Positions 44,152-51,415 of a stretch of DNA of 64,000 nt are shown here, one piece after another. The stretch's first letter is position 1. Each line of letters starts with the position of its first letter. This DNA comes from Rhizobium favelukesii (GTDB lineage: Bacteria; Pseudomonadota; Alphaproteobacteria; Rhizobiales; Rhizobiaceae). Location of the stretch: assembly GCF_000577275.2 (NCBI RefSeq), contig NZ_HG916852.1:1739001-1803000 (forward strand), in the 5' to 3' direction. The notes below the pieces were generated by a model. The model made no database searches. It was given only the letters and a program-made list of their open reading frames with translations, and was not told the DNA's origin. Both the position numbers and the translations under genes were made by a program.

Positions 44152-44488
44152 GCACTCAAAATGAAGACCCGGCGCTGGGAGCTTCCGGGCCTTCTTGTGC
44201 TGGCGCCTTGAGGGACTGCGGGGGCCAGCGCGCGCAACTACCTGTCAGAGTGATTGCGTTGATAAAACCCGCAAACCTGCGAATGGTTCCGTTGCGCTCT
44301 GCTAACGCCCACCAGAAAAAGCGAAAGCCCGACAGGCTAGGGGGCGGCGCTGGCGCTCGCGGCTCAGACATGCTGCGGCGCAAGTTATCCGCAGCCAGCC
44401 GCTCGTGGTCGATTTCAAAAGTGGGGAGGGAAAGTGGAGAAGTAAACGCCTGCTTCGGACAACAAAAGCAGGCGCTTACTTTCAAAAC
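44152..44488. other. Region before tRNA-Asn
   Basis: No gene could be supported. AAGCAGGCGCTTACTTTC and CGCCTGCTTCGGACAAC near 44450-44485 form a loose inverted repeat just beyond the 3' end of tRNA-Asn, a possible terminator for that gene. Confidence 0.35.
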
Positions 44489-44563
44489 TGGCTCCCCGGG
44501 CCGGATTCGAACCGGCGACCTGTCGATTAACAGTCGAATGCTCTACCGCTGAGCTACCAGGGA
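44489..44563 (-). tRNA. tRNA-Asn(GTT)
   Basis: Minus strand. Acceptor TCCCTGG pairs with CCGGGGA, D arm GTAGCTCAGCGGTAGAGC, anticodon loop CTGTTAA with anticodon GTT, T arm GCCGGTTCGAATCCGGC, and an encoded CCA end. Confidence 0.95.
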
Positions 44564-44680
44564 TCACCGCTCGCCGCGGTGTGAGTGGCCTAATACAAAC
44601 GCTTGCCCGATTTGCCAAGCGGTTTTTTCAAAAAAATGACATCCGCTTGTATTCGACCTGCATAACCCCATTTCCTGTGG

Positions 44681-44977
44681 ATGACTGAAGCACATGATAC
44701 CACTGGAAAATCAAGCGCCAAGCGATTTGGCATCGACCACACCACGGGCCATCTCATTCTGGGTTCCGTAAGCATCCCGCTCCCGCGGTCGCGCTTTGCC
44801 CGGATGACAATCGGCGTGCTGCTGATCTTCGGCGGCGTTTTCGGTTTTCTGCCGGTTCTCGGCTTCTGGATGCTTCCGCTGGGGTTCATCCTGTTGTCGC
44901 ACGATTTGCATCTCGTCCGTCGGATGCGGCGGCGATTCTCCGTCTGGTGGGTGAAGAGGCGTAAATCCAACCCTTGA
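44681..44977 (+). CDS. Small membrane protein (PGPGW-type)
   Basis: 98 residues. Two hydrophobic stretches (ARMTIGVLLIFGGVFGFLPV, then LGFWMLPLGFILLSHDL) are followed by a strongly basic tail (RRMRRRFSVWWVKRRKSNP), as in PGPGW-family putative membrane proteins. Inner membrane, C-terminus inside. Function unknown. It sits between tRNA-Asn and the BA14K gene. Confidence 0.65.
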   Translation: MTEAHDTTGKSSAKRFGIDHTTGHLILGSVSIPLPRSRFARMTIGVLLIFGGVFGFLPVLGFWMLPLGFILLSHDLHLVRRMRRRFSVWWVKRRKSNP

Positions 44978-45106
44978 ATCGGTGATCATCCGGCAGCCCA
45001 AGCGAAAATGCCGAACGGTGCGCGGCCCGGAACCTCGCACCTAGCTAAGCGTTAATGAGATATGCGCGTAAGTGTACAAGCATGCAGGAAATAAGAAGGT
45101 GCTGGA

Positions 45107-45568
45107 ATGAAGAAACTTGCGGTATTGGTGTTGGCAATCGCCACAAGCCTGGCCGGCGTCGGTCCGTCTTTTGCCGAAAATTCAGGCGATGAGCATTCGG
45201 CTCAGAGCCGCGGTGGGTTCGGAGATTCCGGTGCGAGAAATAGTCGCGGCTTCGACCGCTGCAGTATTTACCGTTGCGGCGGCTACCGCCATGGCCGTTA
45301 CGGAGATCGTTACTACGGAAATCATTCCGGAAATCGCTATTATCGCGACGGCTACTACCGCGGCCATAACAGCGATGCGGGTGCGCTGCTCGGCGGTCTT
45401 GCAGCCGGCGCCATCATCGGCGGCCTGATTGCTTCGCAGCCGGTGGCTCGACCGGTGGGCAATTCGCACGTCGATTGGTGTTACAGCCGCTACCGGTCGT
45501 ATCGGGCGTATGACAACACCTACCAGCCTTATTACGGTCCGCGGCGGCAGTGCTACTCTCCCTACTAG
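45107..45568 (+). CDS. BA14K family protein
   Basis: 153 residues. A signal peptide ([20 protein letters not shown], then SFA) leads to a Gly/Tyr/Arg-rich mature part, a hydrophobic Gly segment ([20 protein letters not shown]) and the BA14K end [20 protein letters not shown], then [15 protein letters not shown]14K proteins are immunoreactive lectin-like surface proteins of Brucella and rhizobia. Surface location is inferred. Confidence 0.88.
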   Translation: MKKLAVLVLAIATSLAGVGPSFAENSGDEHSAQSRGGFGDSGARNSRGFDRCSIYRCGGYRHGRYGDRYYGNHSGNRYYRDGYYRGHNSDAGALLGGLAAGAIIGGLIASQPVARPVGNSHVDWCYSRYRSYRAYDNTYQPYYGPRRQCYSPY

Positions 45569-45686
45569 TGGTTGACCACAGAAACCGGTGGGATGACGAC
45601 CTGAAATCCTATCGGTTTTTCAACAACCCCTTGCACTCGATTTCTATTCATTCTAAATGCCCGCCAACGCTTCGGTCATGAAGCGT

Positions 45687-45731
45687 CGTGAGGCCTCGTG
45701 GCGGAGTGGTGACGCAGAGGACTGCAAATCC
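45687..45731 (+). repeat. Left attachment repeat (5' part of tRNA-Cys)
   Basis: Identical over 45 bases to 59162-59206. After AAATCC the sequences diverge, which marks the left end of the integrated element. The stump lacks the T arm and 3' acceptor strand. Confidence 0.95.
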
Positions 45732-45749
45732 ACAGCATTTCCAATAAAA

Positions 45750-46242
45750 TCAATGCCCGTTCTGAATAAGCGCCCCTACTTCAGGCGTTTTCTTCGTTTT
45801 ACGACCATTGTTTTCATTCAGTTTTTTCGGCTGTTCAGAATGGCCAAAACGCTTCTTCGTGGCTTCCAAGACGCGCTTTTCCGTCTCCTTCGCATAGCCA
45901 CGATAGGCCGCCGCAGTCTTGTGCTTTGACAGCACCCGACCCTGTCCTCCGGTGAGCCCGCTTTCTTCCAGTTCCGTCATGCCGCCGTGCCTGCACTTGT
46001 CCAGGCTGAAGGATGGCGCGTCGAGCTTTCCTTCGTCTCGGAGCTTGTCCGCCCTCTCGCGAACCTCATGCGCGAGGAACGTGCCGTCTCCGAATAGCTG
46101 GCCGTTCTTCTTGCAGACGATCGACGTGCCGTAACGAGGCGTCTTGTTTACGATCTCCTCCGCCTTCTCGTAGAGCTTCACCAGCGAGCCATCCTCGTCG
46201 GCGTACTCCAGCGGGTGGAGCGCGAGCTTGTCCGTCTTGCGG
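45750..46242 (-). pseudogene. Tyrosine recombinase (integrase) of the tRNA-Cys element, C-terminal part with frameshift
   Basis: The continuous part (45750 to about 46240) reads KTDKLALHPLEYADEDGSLV, then PRYGTSIVCKKNGQLFGDGT and the catalytic end LDKCRHGGMTELEESGLTGG, GRVLSKHKTAAAYRGYAK. These hold the second Arg (in CRHGG), the His (SKHKT) and the Tyr nucleophile. Upstream the frame shifts near 46240 and the N-terminal DNA-binding part is not found. It ends 18 bases from the left attachment repeat, as expected for an int gene next to its core site. Confidence 0.8.
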
Positions 46243-46392
46243 CTTCAGGCGGATCTTGTCGGGATGGTCGGAAGCACGGTCCATGGCGCATAGCCGGCAC
46301 CGATCGAGGAAGCCACGATTTGCACTGGGGGGCATGGTATATCTGATGCTGCGGCAGGTTTACGGGCAGCCCGAGCTAGTGGAGATCTGAGA

Positions 46393-46806
46393 ATGACGCA
46401 TGACGAAATAGCCGAGCTGTTCATCCACGCTGCGGAAGTGGATCGGCGGCTGCCAAACACGGCGCGGCCAGCAAGGCTGAACGCGCAGGCTCTGCCATAC
46501 GTTCACGACCATGTCGACCAAGCGGGATGGGCCGGCCAGCGATACGAGGAAGAGCGTCAGGCATTCTGGGATGCTCGGTCTATCCGCCTTCAGGTGAAGG
46601 ATGTCACCGACTGGGAAAGGGCTAACGACCTGATCGTCCACGTTCAGCGCGAGCGGGATCGCCGCTGCCTCTGGTCATGGGCGAAGTCAAAAGCCGGCGG
46701 CATGTCCTTTAGCAAGTGGTGCCGGAGTGTCGAGCACATCCATCGGAATTACGGAAAAGAGTGCTGCGACCGTGCCCCGAAATCGAGCATATTCAGGTCA
46801 ACATAG
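46393..46806 (+). CDS. Phage-type hypothetical protein (DUF6362-like)
   Basis: 137 residues (MTHDEIAELFIHAAEVDRRL...). The order RRLP, a Trp/Tyr-rich middle (HVDQAGWAGQRYEEERQAFW), RANDLIVHVQRERDRRCLWS and the small HTH-like KAGGMSFSKWCRSVEHIHRN resembles DUF6362 phage proteins, which are thought to bind DNA. The last ten or so residues look shifted; a second frame from 46716 continues with HIQVNIDEPRHFAWMVAAAD, so the 3' end may be damaged. Confidence 0.5.
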   Translation: MTHDEIAELFIHAAEVDRRLPNTARPARLNAQALPYVHDHVDQAGWAGQRYEEERQAFWDARSIRLQVKDVTDWERANDLIVHVQRERDRRCLWSWAKSKAGGMSFSKWCRSVEHIHRNYGKECCDRAPKSSIFRST

Positions 46807-46939
46807 ACGAACCGCGACACTTCGCCTGGATGGTAGCAGCCGCTGACATCGAGGCCCGGGACTTCTCATGGGGCCGCCGAGCAGAACGAACGTCGCAAGC
46901 AGAGAGAAGCTCGCCGAAATCGGCGGCATAGGAATTGAA

Positions 46940-46966
46940 GGAGTGGCCGGGTCTAGCGGCCACTCC
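46940..46966. terminator. Terminator-type hairpin
   Basis: GGAGTGGCCG and CGGCCACTCC form a perfect ten-pair stem with a seven-base loop. It lies between the convergent DUF6362-like gene and the 33-residue membrane protein. Confidence 0.7.
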
Positions 46967-46975
46967 TTCACTGCG

Positions 46976-47077
46976 TTACATGGCTATGAAGTGCAGAGCT
47001 TTGAGTATTAGCATGATGAGCACGGGCGGGATCACGAGCTTGATGGTGAGTTCCCGGTATTCGAGTGTAAGTTTCAT
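46976..47077 (-). CDS. 33-residue single-helix membrane protein
   Basis: MKLTLEYRELTIKLVIPPVL followed by IMLILKALHFIAM and a stop. A perfect AGAAGGAGAT leader precedes the ATG at 47077, which is strong support for translation of such a short gene. One membrane helix, short polar N-terminus. A terminator follows directly. Not recognised; phage lysis or toxin-like roles are possible. Confidence 0.6.
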   Translation of the reverse strand: MKLTLEYRELTIKLVIPPVLIMLILKALHFIAM

Positions 47078-47133
47078 CTGATCTCCTTCTGTAGCGAAGG
47101 GTCACGACGCCCTTCGACAACATTTAGGCGAAA

Positions 47134-47154
47134 CGGCACTTAAACCAAAGTGCC
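47134..47154. terminator. Hairpin upstream of the 33-residue gene
   Basis: CGGCACT pairs with AGTGCCG (with T/A extension) across a short A-rich loop. It could terminate transcription entering from the right. Confidence 0.45.
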
Positions 47155-47266
47155 GGTTGGAATTATTCCATGTAGTGGGGATGGCCCGGACTGATACCTT
47201 CAGCATCCCGGCGATCCGAAAGTATTCTCAGCTTTCGTCGCGCATCGTCCATTGCAGAGCCTCAAA

Positions 47267-47557
47267 TTATAGCGCCAGAGAGCCCGTCGCCGGTTTGTCA
47301 CCCGGTCGGCGGGCGGACACCTCGATACAGCTTGGCATTCCGAGGCGTTCACTCTCCGCGGCAGCCACACGGGTTGCGTCTGAGGCGGTCGGATAAGGTC
47401 CGAGCAAAGCTAAACCCCATCTTCTCGGATGGCGACCCAATGGCCCCGTCTGGTCCAGCCAGTCGATACAAAATTGCAATTCCAAAGTTTGCCTTTCATG
47501 TTCATCGCGATTGATCTCGCGAATCGAACATGCGGCCTGAATGGTTGTTTTCACCAA
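47267..47557 (-). CDS. Hypothetical protein, SPOR-like
   Basis: 96 residues. The central part (WGLALLGPYPTASDATRVAA, then AESERLGMPSCIEVSARRPG) has the aromatic/Gly, PY.s..dA pattern of small SPOR-like or phage-encoded proteins. No signal peptide. The start at 47557 is not firm; an internal start is possible. Function unknown. Confidence 0.4.
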   Translation of the reverse strand: MVKTTIQAACSIREINRDEHERQTLELQFCIDWLDQTGPLGRHPRRWGLALLGPYPTASDATRVAAAESERLGMPSCIEVSARRPGDKPATGSLAL

Positions 47558-47644
47558 TCGCCCGCCACCTTCACCGGTCGGCGGGCTTTTCCATGGATCT
47601 TATCTCGCTCTGCGGCGTTAGTCGCGGAAAGGAGAAGAATCCCA

Positions 47645-47902
47645 ATGGTAGATGCAGGGCAGATCAAGGAACACGCCGAAGTTATCGGAGCCGATGGTGT
47701 CCATGTCGGCACAGTCGACCACGTCGAAGGCCATCGGATCAAGCTCACCAAAAAGGACAGTGGCGAAGGTTCGCATCGCGGACACCACCACTATATCCCT
47801 CTGGGGCTGGTGGCCGAAATTGAAGGCGACAAGGTGCGTCTGTCGGCGAATGGCGACGTCGCGGTGACATTCGAGGAGGAAGAAGGCTCGGGTCCGGCGT
47901 AA
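47645..47902 (+). CDS. DUF2171 family protein
   Basis: 85 residues from the ATG at 47645, with AAAGGAG upstream. The family core is IKEHAEVIGADGVHVGTVDH, then GHRIKLTKKDS and HHYIPLGLVAEIEGDKVRLS; the HHYIPL segment is characteristic. Related to PRC-barrel-like stress proteins. The acidic tail is typical. Possibly a cargo gene; such proteins are usually chromosomal. Confidence 0.85.
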   Translation: MVDAGQIKEHAEVIGADGVHVGTVDHVEGHRIKLTKKDSGEGSHRGHHHYIPLGLVAEIEGDKVRLSANGDVAVTFEEEEGSGPA

Positions 47903-48183
47903 TTCTTCGGAGTCAAGCGTCAGATGGCATAGAAGTTTGAGGCTCTGCCAGCTTGACCGGGGGACGCATCCTCACAGCCCGCGCGTCGGCTCGGGCACCG
48001 AATTTCAAGGCGCCGGACAAGCCGTGAACGAACAGGCACTTTGCTGCTCAACTACTGTAATTTGGGTGAGCAAACGAACTGAACACCGTCGCCAGCGGGA
48101 AGGCGCAAGTCAGGCAACGTAAGTCGCCGCGCATATTCTGAGCGCCATTTTGTAACAGCCCGTCACCACCGGGTGGCGGGTGT
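47903..48183. other. Intergenic region before the XRE gene
   Basis: About 280 bp with no supported gene. CCCGTCACCACCGGGTGGCGGG near 48160 is a terminator-like hairpin for the convergent XRE gene. Confidence 0.4.
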
Positions 48184-48618
48184 TTATTGATCGGGCCAAG
48201 TTGCATCCCGATGCTCGAGAACAGCCTCGGCATGCTTCCTTGCGTGCCCGAACACTTTGGACGCGTTCTCTGGCATTAGCCTGATCTGCAACTCTTGTGA
48301 TCGGTCAATGCTTCCGAGCGTGTAAAAGCGCTCAACAGCATCATTGAAGTCTTCCGCCCAGACGGTCCATGGTGCAGTCCATTCCCCTTCCTCACCGCGG
48401 AAACGGGCCAAGAAGAAATGGAGCGGACGAGCTCCCTTGTGTCGTCCCTGTTGACGAATGAGCCAACCGGCATATTTGGCTGCAGCCTCATGCACTGGAC
48501 GCACGGCGCTCTTGCCTGCTTCGACGTCTTGGTAGCTTCGGAAGGGCATGCCCATAGCCTCCGCCATCTCGTGCTGGGTGAGGTCCAGGCTTGCGCGGAA
48601 TGCTTTGAGATCGAACAT
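48184..48618 (-). CDS. XRE-family regulator with novel C-terminal domain
   Basis: 144 residues from the ATG at 48618 (AGGAG seven bases upstream); upstream in-frame codons lack support. Residues of about 4-60 are an XRE HTH (FRASLDLTQHEMAEAMGMPF, then RSYQDVEAGKSAVRPVHEAA). The rest (PLHFFLARFRGEEGEWTAPW, then TVWAEDFNDAVERFYTL) is not a family I know. A pair of matching operators lies 50-100 bp upstream, so self-control is likely. It is divergent from the membrane NUDIX gene, with about 350 bp between. Confidence 0.85.
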   Translation of the reverse strand: MFDLKAFRASLDLTQHEMAEAMGMPFRSYQDVEAGKSAVRPVHEAAAKYAGWLIRQQGRHKGARPLHFFLARFRGEEGEWTAPWTVWAEDFNDAVERFYTLGSIDRSQELQIRLMPENASKVFGHARKHAEAVLEHRDATWPDQ

Positions 48619-48669
48619 TGAAGGGCTCCTAGACCTCCCGAAGCTGGATTGCTTCGGTAAGATTGTAAT

Positions 48670-48716
48670 GCACGAAAACCGTGTTTTCAACAACATTAAA
48701 AGCACGGAAGTCGTGT
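48670..48716. promoter_or_regulatory. Paired operator of the XRE regulator
   Basis: GCACGAAAACCGTGT (48670-48684) and GCACGGAAGTCGTGT (48702-48716) share the pattern GCACGnAAnnCGTGT, each a CACG-N5-CGTG dyad, spaced 32 bp start to start (three helical turns). They lie in the promoter region of the XRE gene. Confidence 0.75.
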
Positions 48717-48964
48717 AAATAGTTGAGGCCGTCTGGAGCGATCGGGCGGCTCAACGCCCGCCACGGTGACCCGTCGGTGGGTTCTTCATTTTCGACGAGC
48801 CTCGGTCCCCGTGGTTGCCGGACTGGCGAGCGTGCAGCTTCGACGGACCGCGGCGGCAGTTCCTCTGACACCGAACCAATAGCCACTGCGGATCAGTTCG
48901 TTCACATGAGAAAATTGTGATATTATTGGTGCCTGCGAGAACGTGGTTACGACCGGGGTGGGCC

Positions 48965-50164
48965 ATGAACTTCGAACCGCAGAAGTTTTTCATTGGGCTG
49001 GTCGACTTCTTCTCGATCATCCTGCCGGGCATGTTTGTCGCGTATCTCGGCGGGGAACTTGTTCCCCATGACTCTACCCTGTTCCCGGACACCAACGAAG
49101 TCGGGTGGGGTGTTTTCCTGTTCGTCAGCTATTTCCTCGGCCATTTCATCTTTCTGATCGGCGCGCTGCTGGACGAATGGATCTACGATCCAATGCGGGC
49201 GTGGACCGATCTCGGCCAAACGAAAAGGCTATCCAAGGGAAAAGGGCTTTCTCCGGAGCTCTTGCGCAGGCTGGCACCCTCCTACCTGCTGTTCGGCCCC
49301 AACCCTGATAGAGCAGTCACGAAGGCAGAACGACTGAAGACAGCGGGCCTGCAGCAGCTCTCTGCCGAGAACACGATCAACGCGTTTCAGTGGTGCAAGG
49401 CACGGCTGGCGCTCGAAAGTCCGGAAGGCCTGGCGCAGGTGCAGCGGTTCGAAGCCGACGCGAAGTTCTTCCGCAGCTTCGTGGTCGCGCTTGCCATCTT
49501 CGGAGTGATCTACGCTTTCAGGGAAGACTGGCTGCGCGTAGTGATCGCGGCCGTGCTTGGTGGGCTCGCCCTGTACCGCTACGTCGAACAGCGATTCAAA
49601 ACAACCCAGCAGGCATACTGGCTGGTGATCACGAAAGAGGGACTGAAGAATCCGCCGGCGCCGGCGGCGGCGGCCAGGGCGGACGGATTGACCCATGCCG
49701 GGGGCATCGTCTTCAGGAAAAGCAAACAAGGCCTCGAGTATCTGCTGGTAGGGGCGAAGGACGAACCCTCGCAGCTGCTGCTCCCGAAAGGCCACATCGA
49801 AGCGGGCGAGCAGACTGAGTTTACGGCCGTCAGGGAGGTACGGGAGGAGACCGGAACGTGGGCGCGAGTGCTGAAGCCGCTCGACACGGTCGAGATGAAA
49901 TCTCGGACGAGGCCCGATACGCTGGCCCGCGTCTTTCTTATGGAGGCCGTCGAGGAAGGCGACGCCACCGAGGAACGCCCTAAGAGTTGGCTAGACCTGG
50001 AGTCCGCGAAGAAGGCGGCGATGCAGGAAACCCAGACTTTGCTCGGCCAGGCCGACAAGGCTGTCAGAGAGATGCGCGATTACGAGATGACGCCGCGCTT
50101 CATTAGCTCGATATGTCATCAAGTTTGGCAATTTGGTCGGCGTAGTATTGCGGCGATCTTCTAG
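48965..50164 (+). CDS. Membrane-anchored NUDIX hydrolase-like protein
   Basis: 399 residues from the ATG at 48965. Two N-terminal membrane helices (FIGLVDFFSIILPGMFVAYL; VFLFVSYFLGHFIFLIGALL), a cytoplasmic stretch, then two more (SFVVALAIFGVIYAF; RVVIAAVLGGLALYRYVEQR). From about residue 240 a NUDIX domain follows: GGIVFRKSKQGLEYLLVGAK and the complete NUDIX box GHIEAGEQTEFTAVREVREE, then TG. The box has all metal-binding Glu residues, so hydrolysis of a nucleotide-diphosphate derivative is plausible. The region between the helix pairs (KAERLKTAGLQQLSAENTIN) is helical. It is the largest non-transposase gene of the element. Membrane plus NUDIX is an uncommon build and may be a defence or signalling effector; that is inference. 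The start at 48917 has no support. Confidence 0.85.
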   Translation: MNFEPQKFFIGLVDFFSIILPGMFVAYLGGELVPHDSTLFPDTNEVGWGVFLFVSYFLGHFIFLIGALLDEWIYDPMRAWTDLGQTKRLSKGKGLSPELLRRLAPSYLLFGPNPDRAVTKAERLKTAGLQQLSAENTINAFQWCKARLALESPEGLAQVQRFEADAKFFRSFVVALAIFGVIYAFREDWLRVVIAAVLGGLALYRYVEQRFKTTQQAYWLVITKEGLKNPPAPAAAARADGLTHAGGIVFRKSKQGLEYLLVGAKDEPSQLLLPKGHIEAGEQTEFTAVREVREETGTWARVLKPLDTVEMKSRTRPDTLARVFLMEAVEEGDATEERPKSWLDLESAKKAAMQETQTLLGQADKAVREMRDYEMTPRFISSICHQVWQFGRRSIAAIF

Positions 50165-50239
50165 CGTGTTCAGAGGTCTCCTCTGGGGGCTCTTTAAGCA
50201 TTTCTACCAGCCGCCGGGACAGGGGACATAGCGAGCGCT

Positions 50240-50971
50240 CTAGCGGAAAGCCGATAGGTAACCAAAGTTGCCGTCACAGCGAGGGCAGACATATGGCCGG
50301 CCGGATTTATCTGACTGTACGGTCAAAACAAAGCGGCCATCATCCATGCATATCGGGCAGAAAGCAGTTCCGATCGGCTGCTTTTCGGCGTCACAACGAT
50401 AGCGATAGCCGCTATGCTCGACGGTTTCGTCTTTTCTCTGGAGGGACGATTTAAGAGCCGCTATCTCGGTTTCTTTCTGCCTCAGTTCTTGTTGGGCGTC
50501 GATAAGACCAAGCTTTGCTTCCGCAAAGGCGCTGCTAATTTCGGCTATCTTAAGCTTGAAGGAAGCCTCGTCGACCTTCTGGTCGATGTCGTTCAACTGC
50601 TTCACGATCGTAAGTGCGGTCGAAATGCCGGTTAGTGCGCTGGTATATCCAGGTGCATATCCTTCTCTGGTTGCAACACCATGAAGTTGGAAACTGCCGA
50701 TTCCATCAAGGGGACATCGCAAGAATCGCCGATGCTCACAGGCTTTCCTGAGCGCTTTGCTCGTTGTTCGACTTCTCCACAAGTTGAGAAACGATGATCG
50801 AGAATTTCCTGATGATGGCGCTTCTGCTACTTGGCGCCCATTGGCTGTGTGATTACCCACTGCAAGGCACTGGTTTGAGATGCGACGTGAGGAAGGTCGG
50901 TGCGATTTCGCCCCGGCCTTTTTGTTGCCGATTCCGATCGCTTTAGAGGCCATGCCACTATTAACTCGCAT
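50240..50971 (-). CDS. Coiled-coil and zinc-ribbon protein (5' end uncertain)
   Basis: The last 130 residues look genuine: a helical part (ALTIVKQLNDIDQKVDEASF, then KLKIAEISSAFAEAKLGLID and AQQELRQKETEIAALKSSLQ) followed by a zinc ribbon (YRCDAEKQPIGTAFCPICMD, then SGRPYVCPRCDGNFGYLSAF). Similar small proteins occur in phages and genomic islands. The first 110 residues of the frame are low-quality text and include a 32-bp dispersed repeat, and no good start lies near the conserved part (about 50640). The native 5' end has probably been replaced. Confidence 0.6.
   Translation of the reverse strand: MRVNSGMASKAIGIGNKKAGAKSHRPSSRRISNQCLAVGNHTANGRQVAEAPSSGNSRSSFLNLWRSRTTSKALRKACEHRRFLRCPLDGIGSFQLHGVATREGYAPGYTSALTGISTALTIVKQLNDIDQKVDEASFKLKIAEISSAFAEAKLGLIDAQQELRQKETEIAALKSSLQRKDETVEHSGYRYRCDAEKQPIGTAFCPICMDDGRFVLTVQSDKSGRPYVCPRCDGNFGYLSAFR
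50683..50714. repeat. Dispersed repeat, second copy near 13851
   Basis: AAGTTGGAAACTGCCGATTC and the following CATCAAGGGG match 13851-13880 except for three or four positions. Both copies contain a GATTC (GANTC methylation) site. Confidence 0.5.
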
Positions 50972-51109
50972 TCGGTCGAAGGCGCCCCATATCAGGGATA
51001 GTGGTCAGCAGGACCGGAGCCGTTGGTTTTGATTGATGCTCTCCACCATATGCGTTCAGATGATGGTGAGCGTCCGGCGAACGCATTTTTTGCGTCTACG
51101 AGGCGCGGT

Positions 51110-51415
51110 TTAGGACTTGCGGCTTAGTTCATCTGCCATGACGCGCTCGATCATCTCGGGATCGCATTGTTCATCGACGAGGAACTGGCGGATTCCACCA
51201 TCCCACGTCCGTATGTCGGCCAGGAGATCTCGAAGGTCGTCAATTCCATTTTCGGTCAGGCCTGTTGTGCCATCTTCACTGCCATCGCGGACATATACCA
51301 GTTCGCCCTCGGCGATATTGTCTGAGTTGGCGGTCACCTCCTCGATTAATTCGAGGTTCTCGCCGATCATGCCGGCGACTTCTTTCAGCGTATAGATGAA
51401 CCTCGAGCGTGCCAT
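51110..51415 (-). CDS. Passenger protein of the IS66 element, unrecognised
   Basis: 101 residues (MARSRFIYTLKEVAGMIGEN...). The ATG at 51415 overlaps the tnpC stop as TGATG, so it is translated with the transposase. The sequence is acidic and helical: ENLELIEEVTANSDNIAEGE, LVYVRDGSEDGTTGLTENGI, DDLRDLLADIRTWDGGIRQF and a polar tail. It lies inside the element's ends and so moves with it. I do not recognise the family; it could regulate transposition or be cargo. Confidence 0.7.
   Translation of the reverse strand: MARSRFIYTLKEVAGMIGENLELIEEVTANSDNIAEGELVYVRDGSEDGTTGLTENGIDDLRDLLADIRTWDGGIRQFLVDEQCDPEMIERVMADELSRKS

Noticed and set aside
44208..44552. Plus-strand frame reaching into tRNA-Asn
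   Set aside because: It overlaps the tRNA gene, and its end (PGRIRTGDLSINSRMLYR) is the known false peptide from reading through a tRNA.
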